A stretch of 64,000 bases of DNA from Actibacterium atlanticum. Its GTDB lineage: Bacteria > Pseudomonadota > Alphaproteobacteria > Rhodobacterales > Rhodobacteraceae. This document shows positions 1 through 6,716 of this stretch, one piece after another (positions within the stretch are counted from its first letter, which is position 1; each line of letters begins with the position of its first letter). Both the position numbers and the translations under genes were made by a program. The stretch covers positions 124,001 through 188,000 of the forward strand of contig NZ_AQQY01000006.1 of the NCBI RefSeq assembly GCF_000671395.1, read 5' to 3'. A model generated the notes under the pieces. The model ran no database searches. It worked only from the letters and a program-made list of their open reading frames with translations, and had not been told where the DNA came from.

Positions 1-890
1 CCCGCGTGATAGCTTGATCGCGTCAGCGGGCTGGCCGAAACCATAGAGAACCCCTTGCCCCGCGCCATACGCTCCAGGCTATCAAACTCGTCCGGCGTCA
101 CATAGCGTGCCACCGGGTGATGCTGTGGCGTGGGTTGCAGGTACTGGCCGATGGTGATGAAATCAACGCTGGCGGCGCGCAGATCATCCATCACCTGCGC
201 GACCTCTTCCAAGGTCTCCCCCATCCCGACCATCAGACCGGATTTGGTGAAAATGCTGGGATCAGCGTCCTTCACCTGCCTGAGCAGCCACAATGAATGA
301 AAATAGCGCGCGCCGGGGCGCAACTTCAGATACAGCGAGGGCACGGTTTCGATATTGTGGTTAAACACGTCCGGGCGGGCCTTGATCATCAGATCGGCTG
401 CCCCCGGATCACTAAGCCTGAAATCCGGAGTCAGCACCTCGATCGTCGTGCCCGGCGACTTGCGGCGGATGGCGCGAATGGTGCGGGCGAAGTGATCCGC
501 CCCGCCATCCGACACGTCATCCCGATCAACCGAAGTCACCACCACATGCGACAGCCCCAAATCGGCGACCGCCTTTGCCACTTTGGCCGGCTCGAACATG
601 TCCAAGGCTTCGGGCCGGCCAGTGGCGACGTTGCAAAAGGCGCAGCCGCGGGTGCAGATGTCGCCCATGATCATGAAGGTCGCATGGGATTTCGACCAAC
701 ATTCGCCGATGTTGGGGCATGCCGCTTCTTCGCAGACGGTGGTCAGCCCGCCCATGGCGCGCTTGGTCCGCTGCACCCCCTGCCCCGCGGGCGCCTTGAC
801 CCGAAGCCATGGCGGCTTGGGCAGGCGCGGCGCCGGAGCAACCTTGGCCTTTTCAGGATGGCGCAGAGAGGCAGAGACCGGCGCGTTCAT
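1..890 (-). CDS. lipA: Lipoyl synthase, partial (C-terminus beyond the left edge)
   Basis: Radical-SAM enzyme that inserts two sulfurs into octanoyl groups on lipoyl domains. I translated the minus strand from the ATG at 888-890. The N-terminal cluster motif [12 protein letters not shown] (from about residue 53) and the radical-SAM motif CTRGCAFC are both present, and the frame stays open to position 1. About 296 residues are visible; LipA is usually about 315-320, so only a short C-terminus is missing. Its start codon abuts the stop of the upstream ATPase gene (891-893), so it looks like the last visible gene of the transporter operon. The neighbouring acetoin dehydrogenase E2 needs lipoate, which suggests a pathway-dedicated lipoate supply. 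Whether the genome has a second lipA cannot be seen here. Confidence 0.95.
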   Translation of the reverse strand, partial: MNAPVSASLRHPEKAKVAPAPRLPKPPWLRVKAPAGQGVQRTKRAMGGLTTVCEEAACPNIGECWSKSHATFMIMGDICTRGCAFCNVATGRPEALDMFEPAKVAKAVADLGLSHVVVTSVDRDDVSDGGADHFARTIRAIRRKSPGTTIEVLTPDFRLSDPGAADLMIKARPDVFNHNIETVPSLYLKLRPGARYFHSLWLLRQVKDADPSIFTKSGLMVGMGETLEEVAQVMDDLRAASVDFITIGQYLQPTPQHHPVARYVTPDEFDSLERMARGKGFSMVSASPLTRSSYHA

Positions 891-1946
891 TTACAGCCGC
901 CCTCCGTCTTCTGCGAACAGATGCAACCGCCGCGCATCGAACCGCGCGGTGATCTGCGCGCCTTCGGCCAGGTCGATCTGACCGGGCGCGCGCAGTTTGA
1001 CGATCTGATCGCCCAGCGTCGCGTTGACGATGGTGTAGCCGCCCAACGGTTCAATCGAACTGACCGTGACCGGCACACCAAAGCCATCGCCTTGCAGCCA
1101 GATGTCTTCGGGGCGCACGCCCAGCGTGACGGCTGCACCCACCGGTGCGGGGTCTGGCAAGGGGCATGGTGCCCCAAAAGCCGCGCTGATGAACGAAGTT
1201 CCATCATCCGAAATCCGCCCCTCAAAAAAGTTCATCGGCGGCGAGCCAATGACCTCGGCCACGGCCTTGGAATTGGGGCGGCTATAGACATCATCCGGCG
1301 TGCCGATTTGCGCGATCTTGCCATCAATCACCACCGCCACGCGGTCTGAAATCGCCATGACCTCTTCCTCGTCATGGCTGACGTACACGAAGGTCTGGTT
1401 GTTTTCGCGCTGCAGGCGTTTCAGCTCGACGCGCATTTCTTCACGCAGGCGGGCATCCAGCGCCGCAATCGGTTCATCCAGCAGCATCGCCCGACTGTCC
1501 GCCGCAAAGGCACGCCCCAACGCGATACGCTGGCGCTCCCCGCCCGACATCTGCGATGGGTTCTTGTGCAGGATATGGCTGACATGCAGCACCTCGGACA
1601 CGAAATCCAGACGCTCTGAAATCTCGCGTTCCGGCGCACCGCGTTCAGTCAGCGGGAAAATGATATTTTCACGCCCCGACATATGCGGAAACAACGCAAG
1701 GTTCTGAAACACCATGGAAATGTCGCGTTCAGCGACGTCCAGATTGGCGGCATCGCGGTTTGACAACACCACCTGCCCTTCGTCCGGGTCCAACAGCCCA
1801 AGGATCAACTTCAGGATCGAGGTTTTGCCGGTCGAGGGCGGGCCGAAAATCCCGAAGAACTCGCCCTGCGCCACTTCCATATTGATCGGCCCCAAGGTGA
1901 AGCCGGGATAGGATTTCACCGCATCGCGGATCTCAATTGCGTTCAT
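891..1946 (-). CDS. ABC importer ATPase, consensus signature (GlpS/MalK-like)
   Basis: Cytoplasmic ATP-binding subunit of 351 residues. Walker A GPPSTGKT is at about residues 35-42, the signature MSGGERQ at 133-139 and Walker B MLLDEP at 154-159. A C-terminal TOBE-like region follows, as in MalK/UgpC. The start is the ATG at 1946, giving MNAIEIRD; the open frame further upstream overlaps the preceding ATPase and lacks family similarity. It lies 4 bases after the stop of a second ATPase gene and abuts lipA. Two different ATPases with two permeases resemble the GlpSTPQV glycerol importer of rhizobia. The substrate here is unknown; acetoin-locus context argues for acetoin, butanediol or a similar polyol. 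Confidence 0.93.
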   Translation of the reverse strand: MNAIEIRDAVKSYPGFTLGPINMEVAQGEFFGIFGPPSTGKTSILKLILGLLDPDEGQVVLSNRDAANLDVAERDISMVFQNLALFPHMSGRENIIFPLTERGAPEREISERLDFVSEVLHVSHILHKNPSQMSGGERQRIALGRAFAADSRAMLLDEPIAALDARLREEMRVELKRLQRENNQTFVYVSHDEEEVMAISDRVAVVIDGKIAQIGTPDDVYSRPNSKAVAEVIGSPPMNFFEGRISDDGTSFISAAFGAPCPLPDPAPVGAAVTLGVRPEDIWLQGDGFGVPVTVSSIEPLGGYTIVNATLGDQIVKLRAPGQIDLAEGAQITARFDARRLHLFAEDGGRL

Positions 1947-1950
1947 GGTC

Positions 1951-3051
1951 TTATCCTCCCAACCGGCGGCCCGAGGCCAGATCAAACGCCAGACTCTTGG
2001 CTGGCGGCATATAGAATGGCACCTCGTCACCCACGTTCAGCTGATCCTGATCGTCAATGGCCAGGAACATGGTTTCCAGCACCTGCAGATAGACCAAACG
2101 CTTGGGGCCGACACGCTCCAGCACCTCGACAGTGCCGTGCATTTCGATATCGTCCTCGGCCCGGCGCGCGCCGAAATAGATGTCTTGCGGGCGAATGCCG
2201 AAAGAGCCGCTATGCACCTTGGTGTCCGAGCTGAATTCTGACCGCACCTGCCCCGACAGCGGGATTTCCGCGCCGCCATGCACCATCAAACGCAGCGTGC
2301 CGCGTTCCTCGCGCAGCTCTCCGTCGATCAGGTTCATACGCGGGCTGCCGACGAAGTTGGCGACAAACCGGTTGGCCGGGTTGTTATAGATCTCCAGCGG
2401 CGAGCCATATTGCATCAGCTTGCCCTGATCGATGATCGCGATCTTATCGGCCAGGCTCATGGCTTCGATCTGATCGTGGGTCACATAGATCATGGTCTGA
2501 CCGAATTCGTGCTGCAGCACCTTCAGTTCAGCCCGCATATAGGCGCGGAACCCGGCATCAAGGTTCGACAGCGGTTCATCCAGCAGGAAAATCCGCGGCT
2601 CGACAATCGCCGAACGGCCGATGGCCAGCTTCTGCATCTCATTGACCGACAGGCTGGAGGCCGGTTGATCAAGCCGGTGGCTGATGCTCATCCGGTCCGC
2701 CATGGCCTTCACGCGGCGGTCAATTTCGGCCTTGTCGACCTTTTTGACCTCAAGCCCGTAGGACAGGTTCTTATAGACCGACAGATGGGTGAAGATCGCA
2801 TAGTTCTGGAACACGAAGCCGATGTTGCGGTCCTGTATTTTGGTGCCAGACAAGTCTTGACCGTCAAACAGGATCGACCCTTCGGTCACGTCCTCCAATC
2901 CCGCGATCATGTTCATCGTGGTGGTCTTGCCGCAGCCCGAGGGGCCCAGAAGGGCGACGAACTCGCCCTCCTCTATGTCCAGGCACATGTCTTCTACGGC
3001 GGTGAAGTCGCCAAAGCGTTTTGTGACGTTGTTGATTTGTATCGAGGACAT
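1951..3051 (-). CDS. ABC importer ATPase with degenerate signature motif (GlpT/MalK-like)
   Basis: Second cytoplasmic ATPase, 366 residues. Walker A GPSGCGKTT is at about 36-44, the Q-loop at Q82 and Walker B IFLLDEP at 154-160. The signature is LSVNEMQ (134-140) instead of LSGGQ, so one of the two composite ATP sites of a heterodimer would be non-canonical. A TOBE-like C-terminal domain follows. The start ATG at 3051 gives MSSIQINNVTKRF and lies 4 bases after the permease stop. It probably pairs with the next gene's product rather than forming a homodimer. The substitution is seen directly; reduced hydrolysis at one site is inferred. Confidence 0.93.
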   Translation of the reverse strand: MSSIQINNVTKRFGDFTAVEDMCLDIEEGEFVALLGPSGCGKTTTMNMIAGLEDVTEGSILFDGQDLSGTKIQDRNIGFVFQNYAIFTHLSVYKNLSYGLEVKKVDKAEIDRRVKAMADRMSISHRLDQPASSLSVNEMQKLAIGRSAIVEPRIFLLDEPLSNLDAGFRAYMRAELKVLQHEFGQTMIYVTHDQIEAMSLADKIAIIDQGKLMQYGSPLEIYNNPANRFVANFVGSPRMNLIDGELREERGTLRLMVHGGAEIPLSGQVRSEFSSDTKVHSGSFGIRPQDIYFGARRAEDDIEMHGTVEVLERVGPKRLVYLQVLETMFLAIDDQDQLNVGDEVPFYMPPAKSLAFDLASGRRLGG

Positions 3052-3055
3052 CTGA

Positions 3056-4000
3056 TCACCCGTTCTTCTTGGCCATGTAGGACAGGCCTTTTGCGGCGAT
3101 AACGCTGAGCACGAACAGGATCGTCAGACCAATCGCGGCCACGTAAGCCCATTCCAGCTCGCCGAAGGTTTGCTTGTAGAGGAAAAGCGAGATCGTCTCG
3201 GTTTGCACACCGGGGCCGCCCTTCGTCATGATGAAGATCAGGTCGAAGATTTTGAAACATTCGACCGCCCGCAAGACCAGCGCAATGATGATCACCGTCT
3301 TCATGCGCGGCAGCACGATCTTCAGAAAGTTCTGCCAGTTCGACCCGCCCAGAAGGCGCGCTGCCAGCAATTGATCGGATGGCACGCCCAGCATGCCCGC
3401 CAGCAGGATCAGGAACATCAGCGGCGTCCACTGCCAGATGTCCGCAATGATCACTGAAATCATCGCGCGGTTCACATCCGTCAGCCACGAAAAGTCCGCC
3501 GGCAGGCCAAGGTGGTCATTGACCGGCCCGGTGCCCTGAAACAGCAGGAAGAACATCAGACCAACCACCGCAGGCACCACCATCATCGGGGTCAGCATGA
3601 TCGAATAGAAGATCTTGCGCCCGGGGAATTTGTCGACGAACAGATAGGCCAGCGCCATGCCCAGAAAGAACTGGATCGGCACGGCAATGCCCATGATCAC
3701 CACGGTGCGCCACAACGCGCCCCACAGACGGGGATCGGTCAGCAGGAACCAGTAGTTTTCGCCCCAGCTGAAGACCTCCCATGCGCGGTACCACGGGATA
3801 CCCTCAAGCGGCGTCCACCAGGTCACACTCAGGTAAAGCTGCATCAGCAGCGGGAAAACCACGATGAACAGCAGCAGAAGCATGGTCGGCAGGATGAACC
3901 AGAAGCCCATCTTCTGGCCGTCCCGCGCCACTGTGGCCCAATAGCCTTTGCGCTTTTCGCTTTGGGTGGTCTGCGAGGCAGGAGTAGGAATATCGGTCAT
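3056..4000 (-). CDS. ABC importer inner-membrane permease 1 (MalF-like)
   Basis: Membrane permease of about 314 residues with an N-terminal cytoplasmic tail (MTDIPTPAS) and about six hydrophobic segments. The cytoplasmic EAA-type loop near the C-terminus reads AARLLGGSNWQNFLKIVLP. The ATG at 4000 was chosen because it overlaps the upstream permease stop by 4 bases (ATGA) and gives the usual permease N-terminus; the open frame extends 100 codons further but is unrelated there. It belongs to the binding-protein-dependent transport family and is probably partnered with the next permease as a heterodimer. The substrate is inferred only from the locus. Confidence 0.92.
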   Translation of the reverse strand: MTDIPTPASQTTQSEKRKGYWATVARDGQKMGFWFILPTMLLLLFIVVFPLLMQLYLSVTWWTPLEGIPWYRAWEVFSWGENYWFLLTDPRLWGALWRTVVIMGIAVPIQFFLGMALAYLFVDKFPGRKIFYSIMLTPMMVVPAVVGLMFFLLFQGTGPVNDHLGLPADFSWLTDVNRAMISVIIADIWQWTPLMFLILLAGMLGVPSDQLLAARLLGGSNWQNFLKIVLPRMKTVIIIALVLRAVECFKIFDLIFIMTKGGPGVQTETISLFLYKQTFGELEWAYVAAIGLTILFVLSVIAAKGLSYMAKKNG

Positions 4001-4854
4001 TGTTTCAACGCTCCGAAGGTCAGGCCGCGCACAAGGTGTTTCTGGATCATCAGTCCGAACACCACGGGCGGGATGGCTGCGATGACACCCAGTGCGGCTT
4101 TCATGCCGTACATCTGGCCGCCCATCGCCGAGGTCAACGTGGCCATGTAAACCGGCAGGGTGACCCAATCTTTCTGGGTCAGCAGCAGGGCCAACAGGTA
4201 GTCCGACCAGTTCAGGATAAAGACAAACAGCGCACAGGTGGCGAGGCCGGGTTTCACGATCGGCAGGGTGATGCGATAGAACACCCGCCAGTAGCTGCAT
4301 CCAGACACGCGGGCGGCGTCTTCGATCTCGACCGGGACTTCTTCAAAGAAGGTCTTCATCAGCCAGAAGGCGAAGGGCAGCGTGACGATGCCATAGATCA
4401 ACGACAGGCCCCACCAGGTGTCGACCGCGCCGATAAAGGCCCACATGACCATCACAGGGATCATCACCGCAAGCGGCGGGAACAGGCGCAGCTGCAACAC
4501 CGACAGAGGCAGCGATTGCGCCAGGCCAAAGCGGACGACCGCATAGGACGCCAGCGTGCCACTGACCACCGCCAGCAACGTGCCGCAGATAGAGGTCACA
4601 AGGCTGGAAATCAGCGGCCCCACAATGGTGCGGTCCAGGCTGACGACAAGGCCTTCAGCTTCGCCATAGAAGATGAACTCGAAGTTCTGCAACGTGGGGT
4701 TCTTGGGGAACCAGGTTAGCCCCGACACGGTGGTCCATTCGGGATACGGTTTGAACGCCATCGTGACCATCCACAAAAGCGGATAAAGAACCACGGCTGC
4801 CGCCAGCAGAACAAAGACATATTTCAGCGCCAGAGCGCCCGGTGACACCTTCAC
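3997..4854 (-). CDS. ABC importer inner-membrane permease 2 (MalG-like)
   Basis: Integral membrane protein of 285 residues with about six membrane segments. A clear EAA loop (EDAARVSGCSYWRVF followed by ITLP) contacts the ATPases. It overlaps the following permease gene by 4 bases, so translation is probably coupled. An 85-base gap with a stem-loop separates it from the upstream binding-protein gene. Family and topology are well supported; substrate specificity is not visible in the sequence. Confidence 0.93.
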   Translation of the reverse strand: MKVSPGALALKYVFVLLAAAVVLYPLLWMVTMAFKPYPEWTTVSGLTWFPKNPTLQNFEFIFYGEAEGLVVSLDRTIVGPLISSLVTSICGTLLAVVSGTLASYAVVRFGLAQSLPLSVLQLRLFPPLAVMIPVMVMWAFIGAVDTWWGLSLIYGIVTLPFAFWLMKTFFEEVPVEIEDAARVSGCSYWRVFYRITLPIVKPGLATCALFVFILNWSDYLLALLLTQKDWVTLPVYMATLTSAMGGQMYGMKAALGVIAAIPPVVFGLMIQKHLVRGLTFGALKQ

Positions 4855-4886
4855 GGGAAGGCCCTCCCTTTATCTGAGTGTTAGGG

Positions 4887-4924
4887 TGTGCCGGGCCCAA
4901 AAACGGGATCGCAGGCTCGGCACA
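4887..4924 (-). other. Stem-loop between binding-protein and permease genes
   Basis: The arms TGTGCCGGGCC and GGCTCGGCACA (4887-4897 and 4914-4924) pair over 11 positions with one G-U. No T-run follows on the minus strand, so it is unlikely to be a strong terminator. Hairpins in this position in importer operons often protect the binding-protein mRNA from decay, letting it be made in excess; that role is inferred here. Confidence 0.55.
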
Positions 4925-4939
4925 TGAGAACGAAGTCGA

Positions 4940-6568
4940 TTACGCAGGGTCCACAATCGTGGGCCAGGTTTTCCGGCTTGCCTGGATCGCTTCGACAATG
5001 CCGTTCCGCTTTTGTCGCTTAATGATCCGTTCCCATTTCTTCTGCGCCGCATCCATGGCTTCGCGGGCGGTCTTCTGACCGGTGATCGCAGCCTGGATTT
5101 CCTCGTCCAGCGCATTGTCCAGCGCGGTCTGGCCCGCAAAGTTGATCGACGGCACCGAGCGCGCGATGGTCGCAGGGATCGTTTCCATCGCATAGTCATG
5201 GTAGGTGCTGGCAACCAGCGGCTCTTTGAAGTTGGCCTGCTGCATCGGGTCAAAGTAGCCACCCGGGTTGCCCGCCATCCACGTATAGGTGCGGGTCGAG
5301 CTGAGCCACTGTAGGAACAGATACACCGCCTCGGGATAGTCCGACTTGGACGAAATCCACGCGGTGATGTGATAGTACAGCACCGAACGGCGGTTGATCT
5401 GATCGCCAAACTGACGGCCCACCGGCAGGTGGCTGCCGATCATGCCCGTGGCTTTGGATTTCGCCGTGCCGTCGGGGTTATAGCCGTCACCAAACTTCAC
5501 CAGATTGGTATAGATCGCGGTGTGCGGGATCTGCAGGTTCCACATGGCGGCATAGGCCTCGGCCCAGGTGAAGGTCAGCGCATCCGGCGGGCACCACTCG
5601 AACGAGCGCACGTGCTCTTCGGCGCATTGAATGCCCAGATCACTGTTCAGGTTCGGGTTCCCGTCTTCGTCAAAGAAGTGGTAGTTGGGGAAATCCATCG
5701 AGGCAAACCGCGCATAGAACGTCGCCAGACCCCAGAACGGGCTCATCAGGTTGCCGTTGCCATACATGGTGCCATGGCCGAAATCCTTGCCGGTGAAGAA
5801 CTCGGAAATGCGGTCGACCTCTTCCCAGGTGTTGGGCGTGGTCAGCGCATGGCCGGTTTCCTTCATAAAGGCTTCCTGCACGTCTTCGCGCTCGTAGATG
5901 CCTTTCAGGTAGAACCATGTCTGGAAATCGCCATCCAGCGAGAACGAATAGTAATCGCCGGCATAGGTATAGAGCAGCTGCTCCATCTCGGGTGTCGGCG
6001 TGCCGCGCTCACTGTCACCCCAATCGGGCTGATACTTGGCAACGAAATCCGAACAGTTCACCGCGCCGCCCGACGACACCAGATCGCCGGTCGAGTTCCA
6101 CGGCCCGGTATAGATGTCAAACGTGCCATCGCCGGTGGTGACGTCCTGCATCACCTTCTTGAAGATATCCTCGGCGGGGGCGCCGATAATGTCAATTTCA
6201 ATGCCGGTTTCCTTTTCCCAAACCTCTTTGGCCGACGGCGCCCCATCGGGGAAAGGTTTGGTGATCTGGCCAATGGCGCCATCGGTCAGCAGCATCGAGA
6301 TCTTCTTGGGGGCCTTGCCCGCAGCCTGCAGCGCCTTGATGCCCTCAATCGCGCGGCCTTCGGACATTGTGTTGTTGTACTGGAAGCGCTCTGCCCCCTC
6401 AAATCCGGTCGGGCCGCCGGTCATGCCCGGCGCAAAGCCATTGGCAAAGGCTGGCGAAGCCACGAAGGCGCTAAGCCCCCCCATCCCCGAAGCCGCCATG
6501 GCTGCCGTCGAGGTTTTCAGGAACTCGCGCCGCGAGGGCCCAAAGCCCTTTTTGGTATCAGTCTTCAT
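4940..6568 (-). CDS. Tat-exported ABC substrate-binding protein (family 1)
   Basis: Periplasmic binding protein of 542 residues, long for the sugar-binding family 1 (usually 400-450) but matching the GlpV-type glycerol-binding proteins. The ATG at 6568 has a strong ribosome site (GGGAGGAAAA). The N-terminus carries a twin-arginine leader (SRREFLK), a hydrophobic stretch and a likely AFA signal-peptidase site, so it is exported folded. It is the first gene of an operon with two permeases, two ATPases and lipA. A -24/-12 sigma-54 promoter sits 46 bases upstream of its start codon. The ligand is not known; control from a promoter like that of acoX points to acetoin, 2,3-butanediol or another induced diol. 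Confidence 0.92.
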   Translation of the reverse strand: MKTDTKKGFGPSRREFLKTSTAAMAASGMGGLSAFVASPAFANGFAPGMTGGPTGFEGAERFQYNNTMSEGRAIEGIKALQAAGKAPKKISMLLTDGAIGQITKPFPDGAPSAKEVWEKETGIEIDIIGAPAEDIFKKVMQDVTTGDGTFDIYTGPWNSTGDLVSSGGAVNCSDFVAKYQPDWGDSERGTPTPEMEQLLYTYAGDYYSFSLDGDFQTWFYLKGIYEREDVQEAFMKETGHALTTPNTWEEVDRISEFFTGKDFGHGTMYGNGNLMSPFWGLATFYARFASMDFPNYHFFDEDGNPNLNSDLGIQCAEEHVRSFEWCPPDALTFTWAEAYAAMWNLQIPHTAIYTNLVKFGDGYNPDGTAKSKATGMIGSHLPVGRQFGDQINRRSVLYYHITAWISSKSDYPEAVYLFLQWLSSTRTYTWMAGNPGGYFDPMQQANFKEPLVASTYHDYAMETIPATIARSVPSINFAGQTALDNALDEEIQAAITGQKTAREAMDAAQKKWERIIKRQKRNGIVEAIQASRKTWPTIVDPA

Positions 6569-6584
6569 GTTTTCCTCCCAAACA

Positions 6585-6601
6585 GACAAAATCGTTTTGT
6601 C
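6585..6601. promoter_or_regulatory. 17-bp palindrome in the leader of the importer operon
   Basis: GACAAAA-TCG-TTTTGTC is a perfect 7-bp inverted repeat between the sigma-54 promoter and the ribosome site. By its distance from the -12 element, transcription would begin about two bases before it, so it could be an operator or a 5'-end RNA hairpin. Symmetry is observed; function is inferred. Confidence 0.5.
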
Positions 6602-6613
6602 CGATTGGGAATA

Positions 6614-6629
6614 AGCAACGAGCATGCCA
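6614..6629 (-). promoter_or_regulatory. Sigma-54 (-24/-12) promoter of the importer-lipA operon
   Basis: The minus strand reads TGGCAT-N5-TTGCT, matching the sigma-54 consensus TGGCAC-N5-TTGCW with correct spacing. It is 46 bases upstream of the binding-protein ATG. Its spacer and -12 region (TCGTTGCTT) are identical to those of the acoX promoter at 13766-13781. Predicted transcription start is about 6603. Confidence 0.85.
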
Positions 6630-6635
6630 CGCCCG

Positions 6636-6650
6636 TTAACACGTTGTTAA
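6636..6650. promoter_or_regulatory. Palindromic upstream element of the importer promoter
   Basis: TTAACA-CGT-TGTTAA is a perfect inverted repeat (plus strand). It begins 7 bases beyond the -24 element. A similar sequence, GTTAAACGTGACAAAA, occurs at exactly the same offset from the acoX promoter. This is a candidate binding site for an activator or accessory protein; the neighbouring AcoR protein shows no DNA-binding domain, so the ligand protein is uncertain. Confidence 0.55.
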
Positions 6651-6656
6651 AAATGA

Positions 6657-6686
6657 AAAACCCGCCCAGTTGCGCGGGCGGGTTTT
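6657..6686 (-). terminator. Rho-independent terminator after acoR
   Basis: An 11-bp perfect stem (AAAACCCGCCC / GGGCGGGTTTT) with an 8-base loop lies 30 bases after the acoR stop. On the minus strand the stem ends in a T-run (GGGCGGGTTTTT). It separates acoR transcription from the importer operon, which then needs its own promoter. Confidence 0.85.
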
Positions 6687-6716
6687 CCTAGGGTCATCTT
6701 AGGGTGTCTTGTTAGA

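Noticed and set aside
297-1349. Long plus-strand open frame (350 codons) opposite lipA and the ATPase
   Set aside because: It is antisense to two certain genes in GC-rich DNA, has Arg/His-rich composition without any family pattern, and no ribosome site.
4000-4719. Plus-strand frame rich in His/Gln/Asp opposite the permease
   Set aside because: Typical mirror of a membrane-protein gene; no conserved motif.
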